Position numbers and translations under genes: made by a program
Notes under the pieces: generated by a model
Database searches by the model: none
What the model saw: the letters and a program-made list of their open reading frames with translations, nothing else
What the model was told of the DNA's origin: nothing
Part shown: positions 18,637-27,737 of the stretch, piece by piece
How the letters are laid out: each line of letters opens with the position of its first letter
Position numbering within the stretch: position 1 is the first letter of the stretch
DNA from: CAVZMO01 sp963776195
GTDB taxonomy: Bacteria > Nitrospirota > Thermodesulfovibrionia > Thermodesulfovibrionales > SM23-35
Length of the DNA: 64,000 bases
Direction: 5' to 3'
NCBI GenBank assembly: GCA_963776195.1
Contig: CAVZMO010000044.1
Span: forward strand, 8,261-72,260

Positions 18637-18757
18637 TCTTCAAAATTCGAAACCCTGAAATCAAAATCAAAATTCGAATATCAAAACTTTTTTATTTTTA
18701 TCGTTTGAATTTAAGATTTGTTTAGGATTTCGATATTGGGATTTGGACTTTTGAGGT
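18637..18757. repeat. A/T-rich dispersed repeat (aaattcgaa / aatcctaaa type)
   Basis: This spacer is built of short degenerate units such as aaattcgaa, aaatcaaaa and ggatttcgatattggg, largely self-complementary in places. Similar units recur at 36096-36148 and, inside genes, at 31782-31820 and 45165-45200. It separates infB from rbfA and has no coding pattern. Confidence 0.6.
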
Positions 18758-18761
18758 AATC

Positions 18762-19122
18762 ATGCTTCCTTATAAACGATCACAGAGGGTAAGTGATCTC
18801 TTGAGAGAAGAGGTCGCCGACATAATTTTTCATAAACTGAAAGACCCGAGGATCGGATTCATAACAGTCACAGGGTACTGATGTCACGGATGATCTCAAG
18901 ATTGCCGTCGTTTATATAAGCGTTCTGAAAGAAGAAGAAAAGAAACCTACCCTCGATATCTTAAATGCAGCAAAAAGCTTTATCCGCTCCGAATTGACAA
19001 AGAGACTGAGGATGAAATTTATACCGAGCATAGAGTTCAGACTGGACCCCTCCGTAGAGTATGGGAGCAAGATCGACAAGCTCCTGGACGAGATCAAGAA
19101 AAAAGATGAAAGTTCCTCCTGA
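18762..19122 (+). CDS. rbfA: Ribosome-binding factor A (one frameshift)
   Basis: RbfA helps mature the 30S subunit at low temperature. ATG 18762 opens LPYKRSQRVSDLLREEVADI. The frame breaks at about 18877, where one G too many in a ggg run turns FITVTGTDVTDDLK into a stop. The second frame continues with AVVYISVLKEEEKK and LDPSVEYGSKID to TGA 19122. Total length, ~119 residues, is normal. The KH-like core motif is complete once the frame is restored. It lies between infB and nrnA and overlaps the latter. Confidence 0.92.
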
Positions 19123-20054
19123 ACTCCTCTCATTTTCTGAGAGAAGAAAAGGACTTCTTTATTGCGACCCATATTAACCCTGAAGGGGATGCCTTAGGTT
19201 CTTCTCTCGCGCTCTCGATGGCCCTTGAAACCCTTGGTAAAAAAACGGTGGTCTATGACCGCGACGGCGTTCCGGAGATTTACAGGTATTTGCCCGGACA
19301 AGAGAAATTCATTCAGTCGGTCCAGGGTATCGAACCTTCGGCCTTCAACCTGCTTCTGCTTGATTGCAATACCCCGGAACGGGCCGGTATCGAGGGACTT
19401 GGTTTCCGATCTTCAGCTGTTATAGACCATCACGAGACAGAGACGGATTTCGGCGATACGAAATGGATAGAACCGAAGGCAGCGGCAACGGGTTTAATGA
19501 TCTTTTATATCGTAACGGAACTTGGAGTGGAGTTGACGAGAGAAATTGCCGTAAACCTTTATTCTGCTATCGCTATAGATACAGGAACATTCAGGTTCGG
19601 AAACACGACAGCAGAGGTTTTAAGGGTCGCTTCCGAACTTGCAGAAGCAGGCGCAAAACCGGGATACGTAGCGAATAATCTCTATGAAACATGGTCTGAA
19701 AAAAGGTTTCATTTGCTCGTCATGACTTTAAATACCCTTGAAATAAGAGACGGCCTTGCTTTTACGCATGTCACCAGAGAGATGTTCAGAAGGACGGGAG
19801 CAGGTCCTGAAGATACCGAAAATTTTTCCAGCTTCCCGAGGATGATGAAGGATATCAGGATCTCGGCTTTCTTCAGAGAAATAGACGGGAATGAATGGAA
19901 AGTGAGCCTGCGTTCAAGGGGAGAGATCAATGTTGCGAGCGTTGCTGCATCTTTCGCCGGGGGAGGACATAAGAACGCAGCAGGTTGCACAATAAGGGCT
20001 TCTATTGAAGATGCGAAACAAGCCCTATTGGACAAAATATCCGCGTTAGGATAA
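19106..20054 (+). CDS. nrnA: DHH-family oligoribonuclease / pAp phosphatase (one frameshift)
   Basis: NrnA-type enzymes degrade short oligoribonucleotides and dephosphorylate 3'-phosphoadenosine 5'-phosphate. ATG 19106 lies inside the end of rbfA. One T too many near 19137 breaks the frame; after it the sequence reads ATHINPEGDALGSS, with the first metal ligands. DHHET (motif III), FNLLLLDCNT and the C-terminal DHHA1 motif FAGGGHKNAAG are present. Length is about 315 residues. The infB-rbfA-nrnA order is a common arrangement. Confidence 0.93.
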
Positions 20055-20160
20055 ATTCAGACTACCCCGCCTGAAGACAAAAAACTGACACCGGGAAATT
20101 GTTCTTACTCGTGACAGAATAATTCCTTATTCAAGAAAATGCGTTAATCCAATCGTCCGT

Positions 20161-20412
20161 CTATGATGACTTCTTCTTCGAAGCAGGCGTTTTCTTAGTG
20201 ACTTTCTTTTTAACTATTTTCTTTTTAACTATTTTCTTTGTTACTTTTTTTGCCGGTTTCTTTTTAAGTTTCCCCTGTTTCTTCTCAACGGAACTCACCT
20301 CCGTTACCGTTACACCGCAACAGTAAATGGGACTCAATAAGGTTTCTCCAGTCTCCGTAACAACGATCTCGGATCCACACTGTTCACACTCATAGGTGAC
20401 TATCCTTGGCAT
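20161..20412 (-). CDS. Small zinc-ribbon protein with Lys-rich tail
   Basis: An 83-residue protein. The N-terminal half has two Cys pairs (CEQC at ~9-12 and CC at ~31-32) that could form a rubredoxin-like zinc ribbon. The C-terminal half is a Lys repeat (KKVTKKIVKKKIVKKKV). AGGAGG precedes the ATG. The function is unknown; the layout suggests binding to nucleic acid. It is a separate unit convergent with nrnA. It shares the Lys-rich tail style with the DUF4912 and DksA-like proteins in this window. Confidence 0.75.
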   Translation of the reverse strand: MPRIVTYECEQCGSEIVVTETGETLLSPIYCCGVTVTEVSSVEKKQGKLKKKPAKKVTKKIVKKKIVKKKVTKKTPASKKKSS

Positions 20413-20813
20413 AATAAATCCTCCTTAATTTCTTAAACTTGTATTAATTATATAAAATTTTTCTTGCGAAGAATAGATAAAGCGTGTGAAATGGAAAAAA
20501 ATATTTTTGTAGCACGAGACGTATAATTTTGAGTTTATGGACAGCAATTTACAATGAGCAAGTTTGGCTGGGTGTAACCCTGGACCTGTATCTTCAAAAA
20601 AATTCCCCGTTTAGTATAGGGTGAAATCTTTTCCCTCTAAATTGTGATTAGGTCCGCGGACTCCTTCCTGAAGTCTTGCAAACCAATATCTGATACAATA
20701 GTGCATATTCCTGCCGATAATTGACAACGGAGAGGCGGGATGAGGTCTTACTCCCTTTACTAAAGTCAGTCCGAAATTTCAGTATTATACGAAGTTCGCT
20801 TTTTCGGATATTT
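20413..20813. other. Intergenic stretch upstream of the zinc-ribbon gene
   Basis: This holds the promoter side of the minus-strand zinc-ribbon gene. No tRNA, clear hairpin or intact gene is visible. The frame running from 20721 is a chance extension of the remnant at 20814. Confidence 0.4.
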
Positions 20814-20900
20814 ATGGGCAAGGTTAGGAGAAAAGAGGATTCAAAAGGAGGTCTTCGAGTCGTCGCCCTTTTTGAAGGGGCAAAAGGATTGCTTGTCTTG
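20814..20900 (+). pseudogene. N-terminal remnant of a DUF2127 membrane protein
   Basis: From ATG 20814 the first ~29 residues, including GGLRVVALFEGAKGLLVL, match the start of DUF2127 proteins, small membrane proteins with a helix beginning at this point. The sequence then changes abruptly to LEQVMQLYESV, which is not part of that family. The rest of the gene is gone and a radical SAM gene starts at 20920. This looks like a junction created by insertion or deletion. Confidence 0.5.
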
Positions 20901-20919
20901 GAGCAGGTGATGCAGCTAT

Positions 20920-21861
20920 ATGAATCAGTCATTAACAGATCAGCTGGAAAAATGTGAATGTTGCCCGCGCAGATGCGGGGTGAACAGACTTGAAGGTAAA
21001 ACCGGTTTTTGCAGGGTCGGCTCCGGCATTCAGATTTCCCATGCAGGACTGCATTTTGGTGAAGAACCCCCTATTTCCGGCACAAGAGGTTCAGGCGCCA
21101 TTTTTTTTAGCGGATGCAATCTCCGCTGCGTGTTTTGCCAGAATTACCAGATCAGCCAGGAATTTCAGCAGGGCCGCACCAGGACTCTGACTATAGATGA
21201 GCTTGCATCTGAAATACTGCAGCTTCAGGATGAAGGCGCTCATAACATCAATTTTGTTTCACCTTCACATATGATTTTTCAGATGGCAGCTGCCATTCAA
21301 TTGGCAAAGCGAAAGGGGCTTGTCGTGCCAGTTCTGTATAACTCCAATGGTTATGATTCAGTGGATGCGCTCCGGCAGATCAGGGGCCTTGTGGATATTT
21401 ATATTCCGGATATCAAATATCTGGAAAATGAACCCGGGAAAAAGTTTTCTAATGTAGACGATTATGCTGATATAGTCCCCGGCGTCCTCAGGGAAATGCT
21501 GAATCAGGCGGGCTACCTGGTAATGGGTCGCGATGGCATCGCTGTGCGCGGACTGCTGGTCCGTCATCTTGTATTGCCGGGCTACCTGGAGAACAGCCGG
21601 CAATGCCTCAGCTTTCTGGCGGACCTGTCTCCGGATATTCACGTCAGCATCATGTCGCAGTATTCTCCTCAATATAAGGCACGTGATTTTCCAGGGATAA
21701 ACCGGACCCTGACAGAAGACGAATATGATGAGATCACGGACTATGCGCTTGAGCTTGGCCTGGAAAACGCATTTATACAGAAACTCGAAAGTCAGGCCCA
21801 TTACCTGCCTGATTTTGATCAGGAACGACCCTTTAAACCTTATACCATAAATGCTAAGTAG
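20920..21861 (+). CDS. Radical SAM protein, PflA-like (COG1313 type)
   Basis: A 313-residue iron-sulfur enzyme. The cluster motif is CNLRCVFC (~67-74), the CxxxCxxC that ligates the [4Fe-4S] cluster and binds S-adenosylmethionine. Upstream, CECCPRRCGVNR gives an extra Cys-rich N-terminus typical of pyruvate formate-lyase-activating-like proteins of this group. Further family features are NSNGYDSVDAL and YIPDIKY. Substrate is unknown. No partner enzyme is adjacent: a DUF2127 remnant lies upstream and a recombinase element downstream. Confidence 0.88.
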   Translation: MNQSLTDQLEKCECCPRRCGVNRLEGKTGFCRVGSGIQISHAGLHFGEEPPISGTRGSGAIFFSGCNLRCVFCQNYQISQEFQQGRTRTLTIDELASEILQLQDEGAHNINFVSPSHMIFQMAAAIQLAKRKGLVVPVLYNSNGYDSVDALRQIRGLVDIYIPDIKYLENEPGKKFSNVDDYADIVPGVLREMLNQAGYLVMGRDGIAVRGLLVRHLVLPGYLENSRQCLSFLADLSPDIHVSIMSQYSPQYKARDFPGINRTLTEDEYDEITDYALELGLENAFIQKLESQAHYLPDFDQERPFKPYTINAK

Positions 21862-21946
21862 GAAGTGCAGGAAATAAAAAGGGTATGCGCAGTAGGAGGT
21901 GGACTTCGCAACCCTAACCAAGCTTGAAGACTGCGAATTTCATCCC

Positions 21947-23412
21947 GCTATACGTAACATATCCTGCTTTCTGTTATGATATCAGATAGTTACACCCTAT
22001 TTCCCGTTACGACAATTCTGTTTAATCCAAAGTTATCCTCTGCGCGTGGCTGGGTCCTTTGCAGAACAACTTCAATAGCCTTGTAATAGTCTCTCTGCAC
22101 TTTGAGGTTTGAGACCCTGCAGTAGCACTGCGTGGTAGTAATCCTGCTGTGTCCCAACAGATCCTGGATCGTGACGAGATCGGCGTCTGCATTTAAGAGC
22201 TGCGTTGCCATGGTGTGCCTGAGGTGGTGACAGGATACCGGTATGCCCGTTTTCTTTGCATAGTATTCGATCCTTTTTTGGATACCGCGAACTGATATCG
22301 GCTTACCCCTCATAGATCCCTTCTGCACCAAGAACACCTTCTTCGCTTTTGACGGTCCCCGTTTTTTCAGATACCCCTGCAGGGCGGACCGAGCATCCTC
22401 GCTCATGTAGACAATCCTATCCTTGCTGCCCTTTCCATTGAAGACAAAGATTTGTCTATCGCGGTACTCTATTGCATCTATGGTCAGTTGTGCAACTTCT
22501 TCGACTCGCAACCCGCATCTGAGCATAAGCATGAACATGGCTCGATCTCTTACGTCTTTAATCGCCTTGAAGAGTGCTCTGACCTGTTCGTCTTTGAGGT
22601 GCTTCGGCAGCGGTCTGGGCAGACGCAGCCTATATTTCTTTTTAACCGGGTTAATAAGAGGCATTCCCTCTTCATCGATCAGATAAACCACCCGTCCAAG
22701 GCTGTTCTTCTGCCCTTCATAAATGTGAATCTTCCTGTCCCGGATATCGAGATCCCTTATCTTCAAGCTAAGAAGCTCCCCGATTCTCATGCCTGTCCTC
22801 AGAAGCACCAGGATGAGAGCACGGTCACGAGTCTTTTCAATAACAGAGAGGAACCGCCTGACATCACCTGGGTTCATCGCACGGGGTAAAAGATCGGGCA
22901 GTCTCAATCTGATTTTTCGTTTGAGGATCTTTTCAGGGATAAGGTCCTGTTCGATCAGAAAGCGCAGAAAGCCGATGAGGTACATAAGCCTCGTCCTGGT
23001 TGAAGTTATTTTCGTTCCGCGATCCTGCTCGTGTTCGACAAAACCTTCGAGATCATCACCTGCGATCTCTTCAAGTCGGCTCTTGCCCAAGCTGCTGTAA
23101 AAAGTGAGAAAGAGTTCTGCCGCTTTGAAGCTGCCCACGAGACTTACTGGTTTGTGGTTCAACCGCCATTTGTGACGCATATAACGCGCGAGATGTTCCT
23201 TCCCGGGAAACTCCATTCCAGATAGCTTCTGAAGGATTTTATCGATAGGCGCTGCAACATCTTGATGACGGAATGTTTTGTCTTCACGACTGAGCGGTCT
23301 GTTGAAAATTTGCCTTGCCTGGGCCATTTCTCCTCCTCTTCCTCTTTAGAAAAGCAGAATAGATAATGACCCTCAGCAATCTTAAGAATCAATCACTTTT
23401 GTTACGTATAGC
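21947..23412. mobile_element. Tyrosine-recombinase element bounded by 13-bp inverted repeats
   Basis: GCTATACGTAACA occurs at 21947-21959 and, exactly inverted, at 23400-23412. The 1466 bases between them hold a single gene, a tyrosine recombinase on the minus strand, with about 30 bases beyond its stop and about 70 beyond its start. The match stops sharply at both ends, as expected for element termini. The alternative is that these are two recombinase binding sites flanking a resident gene. No target duplication can be defined with confidence. Confidence 0.55.
21990..23327 (-). CDS. Tyrosine recombinase with a partly duplicated catalytic core
   Basis: A 445-residue site-specific recombinase. 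Residues ~40-145 are a core-binding, SAM-like domain. Residues ~150-225 form a partial catalytic half with box I (RTGMRIGELLSLK) and a strand-turn (YEGQKNSLGRVVYL). Residues ~235-430 are a complete catalytic domain: box I (RCGLRVEEVAQL), Lys in GKGSKDR, box II HHLRHTMAT, GHSRITTT and nucleophile Tyr in QCYCRVSN. The first half repeats the beginning of the second, an in-frame partial duplication. The gene is bounded by 13-bp inverted repeats. It may act as transposase of its own element. Confidence 0.88.
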   Translation of the reverse strand: MAQARQIFNRPLSREDKTFRHQDVAAPIDKILQKLSGMEFPGKEHLARYMRHKWRLNHKPVSLVGSFKAAELFLTFYSSLGKSRLEEIAGDDLEGFVEHEQDRGTKITSTRTRLMYLIGFLRFLIEQDLIPEKILKRKIRLRLPDLLPRAMNPGDVRRFLSVIEKTRDRALILVLLRTGMRIGELLSLKIRDLDIRDRKIHIYEGQKNSLGRVVYLIDEEGMPLINPVKKKYRLRLPRPLPKHLKDEQVRALFKAIKDVRDRAMFMLMLRCGLRVEEVAQLTIDAIEYRDRQIFVFNGKGSKDRIVYMSEDARSALQGYLKKRGPSKAKKVFLVQKGSMRGKPISVRGIQKRIEYYAKKTGIPVSCHHLRHTMATQLLNADADLVTIQDLLGHSRITTTQCYCRVSNLKVQRDYYKAIEVVLQRTQPRAEDNFGLNRIVVTGNRV

Positions 23413-23703
23413 CACTAAAAATATACAACATTTTAACAATTTTAGTTTTTGAGAATAAAACAAGTATTCAGAGAATCTCAAAAAGCCTATGTCTTTCTAA
23501 CTCAGAGGATCAGTTGAAAAAAGTACGGCTTAAACCAAACAATTTGTCAAATTACAATAAATAAGGCTGTCGCCACAATAACCTATGGTTCCTATATCTC
23601 ACTAATGACTTTAACGTGTTGTCTTAGCCTTTGATTTGACATATATTTCTATTATGCCTATTCTGTAGTCAGCATTGGAGGGGATAAACAAAATCCAGTT
23701 TAC
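23413..23703. other. A/T-rich spacer between the recombinase element and the 105-bp repeat
   Basis: No gene is visible. The interval starts at the right inverted repeat of the recombinase element and contains a candidate plus-strand promoter at 23636-23664. Confidence 0.4.
23636..23664 (+). promoter_or_regulatory. Candidate promoter of the beta-propeller gene
   Basis: TTGACA (perfect -35, 23636-23641) is followed after 17 bases by TATTCT (23659-23664). A transcript from here would start near 23671 and carry the entire 105-bp repeat in its leader before the ATG at 23839. Confidence 0.4.
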
Positions 23704-23808
23704 TTACTAATCCGGTCATTAGTAGTCTCACATACGATGCTCATAACATGACTTTTTTAAAGGCTTTTCGTGGACTGTCATGTGGCTTTACTTATGACCT
23801 CCTTAGTA
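23704..23808 (+). repeat. 105-bp repeat, copy A (inverted copy at 44605-44709)
   Basis: The 105 bases match the reverse complement of 44605-44709 at 102 positions by eye. The matching stops sharply on both sides. The unit starts with TTACTAAT and ends with CCTTAGTA, and holds an internal hairpin TACTAAT-CCGGTC-ATTAGTA. It lies directly upstream of the beta-propeller gene, probably in its leader. I do not recognise the family. Confidence 0.85.
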
Positions 23809-23838
23809 TCTATCAAAATTAATAAGAAGGGTGTCCAG

Positions 23839-26538
23839 ATGAAAAAAGAGATAAAATGGCTATCAATTTTTCTATTCATGCTCATTCTGCTTTTTGCAGT
23901 GACGGGCATATCAGAGGCAGATTTTGAGGGGACTATCGGCACAAGATTTACTATAATCGGCTCTGAATTTGGAATTAAAAAACCTAAAGTCTATATCGAA
24001 TATGAGAAAAGACCGGGCGTGGTTAAAAAAGTGTATGCCAAAGTGGAAACCTGGAGTGATACATCGGTTACCTGCCTTTGGACAACAAACCTTTCTACAG
24101 GGACATACAATTTATGGGTAAAGCCAAATATAAAAAAGGCGACTCCTCTTTCAGAAGGGACATTCAGCATCATGAACCCTGTTATTGATAGAGTTACTCC
24201 TAACACGCTTACACAAGGTGCAACAATAACCATAAATGGACAATTCTTCACAAATAAGAAACCAAGGGTCTATCTCAAAGACCTTACGTCGCAAAAAAGA
24301 AAGAGTTGCAGGGTCTTAAATTCCACAATGGACCCTGTGACAGGAGTAAGTTCGCTGAATTTTGTTATGCCTAAATGGGGATCGGATACATATGAAATTG
24401 TTCTGCGAACCTTCATTGGTGAAATATCGTTCACTATATCCCCTACCCCAGAACAGTTTACCCTGAGTATTAATCCAGCAACGCTACCGGAAGGCGTAGT
24501 TAACAACCCATATAATCAGACTGTGAAAATGACCGTATCAGGAGGAGAGCCTCCATATAGATATAGTTGCTCTGTTTCCGGCGGATCAGGCATATCGGCA
24601 TCTGTTAATCTGTCAGGAATGTCGTCTGGCAGTGCCGAATGCATTATAAGCGGAACACCGCTAATCTATGGTTCATATACCGTTGCTTTCCACGCATACG
24701 ATTTCGCGAACTCCTCTGATTCCGTTGGTCCAATTGCTTTTAGTGTGAGTCCTTCTTCTAACCCTCTTGACAACTGGAATCTGAGGAATCCTTTTCCCGG
24801 AAATTACGGCAGCAGGATAATTTTTGGAAATAATATCTTCATCTCTGTTAGCAGGTTTGGTAAAATCTTCACAACCTCAGACGGAATCGATTGGACCGAG
24901 AGATTTTCTTTGACAAATCCCTCTCTGCTGGAAACAAACGATGTAGCTTATGGGAATGGAGTATTTGTTGCCGTCGGTTCTAATGGTTCTGTTGTTACTT
25001 CCCCTGATGGAATAAATTGGACTATAAGGTCATCGGGAACGACTACCCAACTTAATGGAATTGCCTATGGAAATGGTGTTTTTGTTGTTGTTGGCTATAA
25101 TGGAGTAATTCTGTCTTCTACTGATGGAGCTAACTGGACACTTGCAACAACATTGGGCACGACTCAAGCACTTTCCCGAGTTGCTTACGGGAACGGTATG
25201 TTTATCGGCATCGGAGGGTGGGGGACAATTGTAACTTCAAATGACGGCTTGAACTGGATCGCAAGAGATTCAGGAACTACAGACGACTTGAACGACATAA
25301 CCTATGCTAATGATACGTTTGTTATTGTGGGTAGTTATGGGAGGATTCTAACTTCTCCTGATGGAATAATCTGGACTGCAAGAGATTCAGGAACTAAAAT
25401 GCTTTTGATTGGAATAAATTACGGTAATGGCATATTTGTAACTGTTGGTTGGTCAGGAGTAATCGTTACCTCAAATGATGGAACGTCATGGATACCGAGA
25501 ATTTCTAACGTCACGACCGACTTGGCGAGTGTAGCCTATGGAAATGGCGTATTTGTAGTTGTGAGCGGATATGGTCCAGCGCCTGTTACAACAGTGGTCA
25601 CTTCACCTGATGGGCTTGAGTGGACAGCAAGAGCATCGTCAACTATTGACGATCTTAAAGGAATTGCCTATGGAAATGATGTCTTTGTTGCAGTAGGAGG
25701 GAGTACTGGATATCAGGGAAGAGGGACAATCGCGACTTCAACTGACGGTGCTTTATGGAGCGCACAAACCCTGGCAACTTCTAATACACTTGATGCGGTA
25801 ACCTATGGGAATGGGATCTTTGTTGCAGTAGGATGGCAAGGCACAATAGTTTCATCACCCGATGGAGTAAACTGGAGTGACCATACCTTAGAAGCTTTTA
25901 ATCAACTCTATGGGTTAAACGGAGTAACATACGGAAATGGTGTCTTTGTAGCTGTAGGTGATGGAGGTGTAATTGTTACCTCAAATAATGGAGAAGACTG
26001 GTTTATCAGATCATCTCCATCTTCATCGTCACTCAAGGCAGTTGCGTATGGGAACGGTATTTTTATTGCTGTTGGATTTGGAGAGAATGTTGCAGAGAAT
26101 GGCGTAATCCTTAGCTCATCTGATGGTACAACTTGGACTGTTAGATTTTCCGCGACTTCAGGTGGACAAGTTTCTGGTATAGCGTATGGAAACGGTACTT
26201 TTGTTGCTGTGGGTGGCATAATCGTTACCTCACCTGATGGTATAAACTGGACTTGGACTGTCGGAAACACAAACATTTATCTACCTCATATAACTTATAG
26301 CAATGGCTTGTTCGTCGCCGTTGGGAGGAAATATATTAACAAATTAACTTGTCAAGCTGTTATTGCCAGCTCACCTGATGGAGTAAACTGGACGAGAAGA
26401 GGCTTTGGGTCTTATAAGCTGCCAACAGCCCAAGATTATTGGTGTGAACCAAAGCTTAACGGGATTGTGTATGGCAACAGCACCTTTATCGCCGTAGGTC
26501 AGGAAGGGATAATCATCCAATCAGACCCTGTTCAATGA
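23839..26538 (+). CDS. Secreted protein with IPT/Ig-like domains and ~14 beta-propeller repeats
   Basis: The start is ATG 23839 (MKKEIKWLSIFLFM), with AAGAAGGGTG upstream; the longer frame from 23770 lies in the repeat. A signal peptide (~1-28) is followed by two IPT-like modules (~30-210; GTRFTIIGSEFG, GATITINGQFF), one putative Ig-like module (~215-305; LPEGVVNNPYNQ) and about 13 complete plus one partial ~45-residue repeats of the form AYGNGVFVAVG...TSPDGINWT. These resemble BNR/Ycf48-like propeller blades; 14 blades would make two seven-bladed propellers. It has no catalytic signature and no obvious anchor, and is likely an extracellular binding or adhesion protein. The coding is visibly more A/T-rich than neighbouring core genes. 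Confidence 0.85.
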   Translation: MKKEIKWLSIFLFMLILLFAVTGISEADFEGTIGTRFTIIGSEFGIKKPKVYIEYEKRPGVVKKVYAKVETWSDTSVTCLWTTNLSTGTYNLWVKPNIKKATPLSEGTFSIMNPVIDRVTPNTLTQGATITINGQFFTNKKPRVYLKDLTSQKRKSCRVLNSTMDPVTGVSSLNFVMPKWGSDTYEIVLRTFIGEISFTISPTPEQFTLSINPATLPEGVVNNPYNQTVKMTVSGGEPPYRYSCSVSGGSGISASVNLSGMSSGSAECIISGTPLIYGSYTVAFHAYDFANSSDSVGPIAFSVSPSSNPLDNWNLRNPFPGNYGSRIIFGNNIFISVSRFGKIFTTSDGIDWTERFSLTNPSLLETNDVAYGNGVFVAVGSNGSVVTSPDGINWTIRSSGTTTQLNGIAYGNGVFVVVGYNGVILSSTDGANWTLATTLGTTQALSRVAYGNGMFIGIGGWGTIVTSNDGLNWIARDSGTTDDLNDITYANDTFVIVGSYGRILTSPDGIIWTARDSGTKMLLIGINYGNGIFVTVGWSGVIVTSNDGTSWIPRISNVTTDLASVAYGNGVFVVVSGYGPAPVTTVVTSPDGLEWTARASSTIDDLKGIAYGNDVFVAVGGSTGYQGRGTIATSTDGALWSAQTLATSNTLDAVTYGNGIFVAVGWQGTIVSSPDGVNWSDHTLEAFNQLYGLNGVTYGNGVFVAVGDGGVIVTSNNGEDWFIRSSPSSSSLKAVAYGNGIFIAVGFGENVAENGVILSSSDGTTWTVRFSATSGGQVSGIAYGNGTFVAVGGIIVTSPDGINWTWTVGNTNIYLPHITYSNGLFVAVGRKYINKLTCQAVIASSPDGVNWTRRGFGSYKLPTAQDYWCEPKLNGIVYGNSTFIAVGQEGIIIQSDPVQ

Positions 26539-26651
26539 TTATAATCTATATAGGGCGAGTTCGAATGGCTCGCCCCTTTCCGCCTTTATTTCAAATGATA
26601 ATCTTCAACTTCTTCTCTTCATCGAGGCTACGTAATAGTAGGTGAAGCCAC

Positions 26652-27464
26652 GTGCGACAAGAAGTCGCATAAGTAATTGTTTCAAATAGCAGAGTATCGT
26701 TACTAGGAAACCCTCTATTCCGTTAGGGGTAGCCTACTGCCCTGAATAAAGTGCGGGCAGGAAAAGGATAACCTGACCGTAAAGGTCTAATCAAAGCCGT
26801 GAGGTAATGATATATCTGCCAGCATCAAGGCGGATAAGGTGTCGGGCTTGATGGTATGAGCAACATATGTGAACTGCTGATAAACTTCGTCAACCTAGAC
26901 AAGCCAAAGATGCTGAGAGGCTTGGACCAAAAGGTACATAGCCGGTTAATCTCTTTTTGTTTGGGGTTACACGGACATAATGGCTATCGGAGGAGAGGCA
27001 GGGTCTAACCTATTAGTGTTACTTATGCGGAACTTGGTAAACCCATATCTCTCCCGCAAGGGAAAGCGACCCGCAAGGGAAGCCGATGGGGGTGTGGGTA
27101 GAGGAGAGTGGAAAAAGCGAATGCTGGTCTGTAACGGGCCGGATAAGGATTGAGTGAAAACGACATCATCCTATGCGAAAGCAGGCAGACTTCCACTTGG
27201 TCTTTCTTTACAAGAGAGTTCACCGAACCTTCGAAGGAGGGAAAGCAAAGGAATACAGGACTTCACTGTATGTGCATCCTCCTACGGATAACGTAAGAAG
27301 GCTGTGAATGGGTATTGTAAAGGCTGAACAACGGCCACATGTTGGAAGTTGTGAAGCCGGGTTGCTTAAAGGCAGCCTCAGAAAGGCTTGAGCCGTGTGT
27401 CGGGAAACTGACAAGCACGGTTCTTATGGGGCTGGGGTTCAGCAATGAACCCTGGCTACCTGAC
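26652..27464 (+). mobile_element. Group II intron lacking a reverse transcriptase ORF
   Basis: The 5' end GTGCGACAAGAAGTCGC fits the GUGYG start. Domain V is textbook at 27390-27423: an 8-bp lower helix with the AGC triad (GAGCCGTG/CACGGTTC), an AG bulge, a 6-bp upper helix and a GAAA tetraloop, 34 bases in all. Domain VI follows, with a bulged A at 27458 as branch point, and the intron ends six bases later in GAC (the 3' AY). The length of 813 bases leaves no room for the maturase/reverse transcriptase normally in domain IV, and no frame there encodes one. The intron lies between genes. It could be moved only by a protein supplied in trans. Confidence 0.85.
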
Positions 27465-27737
27465 CGGTCTATGAGCGATTCCTGAAATGTGACTTTGATG
27501 AAGAAATCTTGAATCCTCATCACTTTTTGATTTTCACTGTCAGTAGGTGGAATCGAGAAAAAATGGTATGCTACCTTCGGAGTGAAAAATGCAAGATGTG
27601 GCTTGCAGTAGCAAGGAGGCAATTCATAAATCTTCATATTGATTTCATATTTCCTTCGTCACATCTTCATATTTTTCTTCTATCTTTTCTATCCTTATTA
27701 AATATAAAAAAATCAGTCTATAGCTAAAGGAGGACTC
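27465..27737. other. Spacer between the group II intron and a small secreted-protein gene
   Basis: No gene or tRNA is visible. The last 60 bases are A/T-rich and probably contain the promoter of the gene at 27738, with AAAGGAGG just before its ATG. Confidence 0.4.

Noticed and set aside
23770..23838. GTG start extending the beta-propeller protein by 23 residues
   Set aside because: The extension lies in the 105-bp repeat, lacks a ribosome site and would bury the signal peptide. ATG 23839 is preferred.
23839..26538. Beta-propeller repeats as a VNTR or mobile array
   Set aside because: The DNA of the blades is too diverged for recent tandem duplication; the repetition is at protein level.
26990..27640. 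Several minus-strand open frames in the intron and just after it
   Set aside because: They lie antisense to structured group II intron RNA, have no ribosome sites and resemble no protein. None encodes a reverse transcriptase on either strand.
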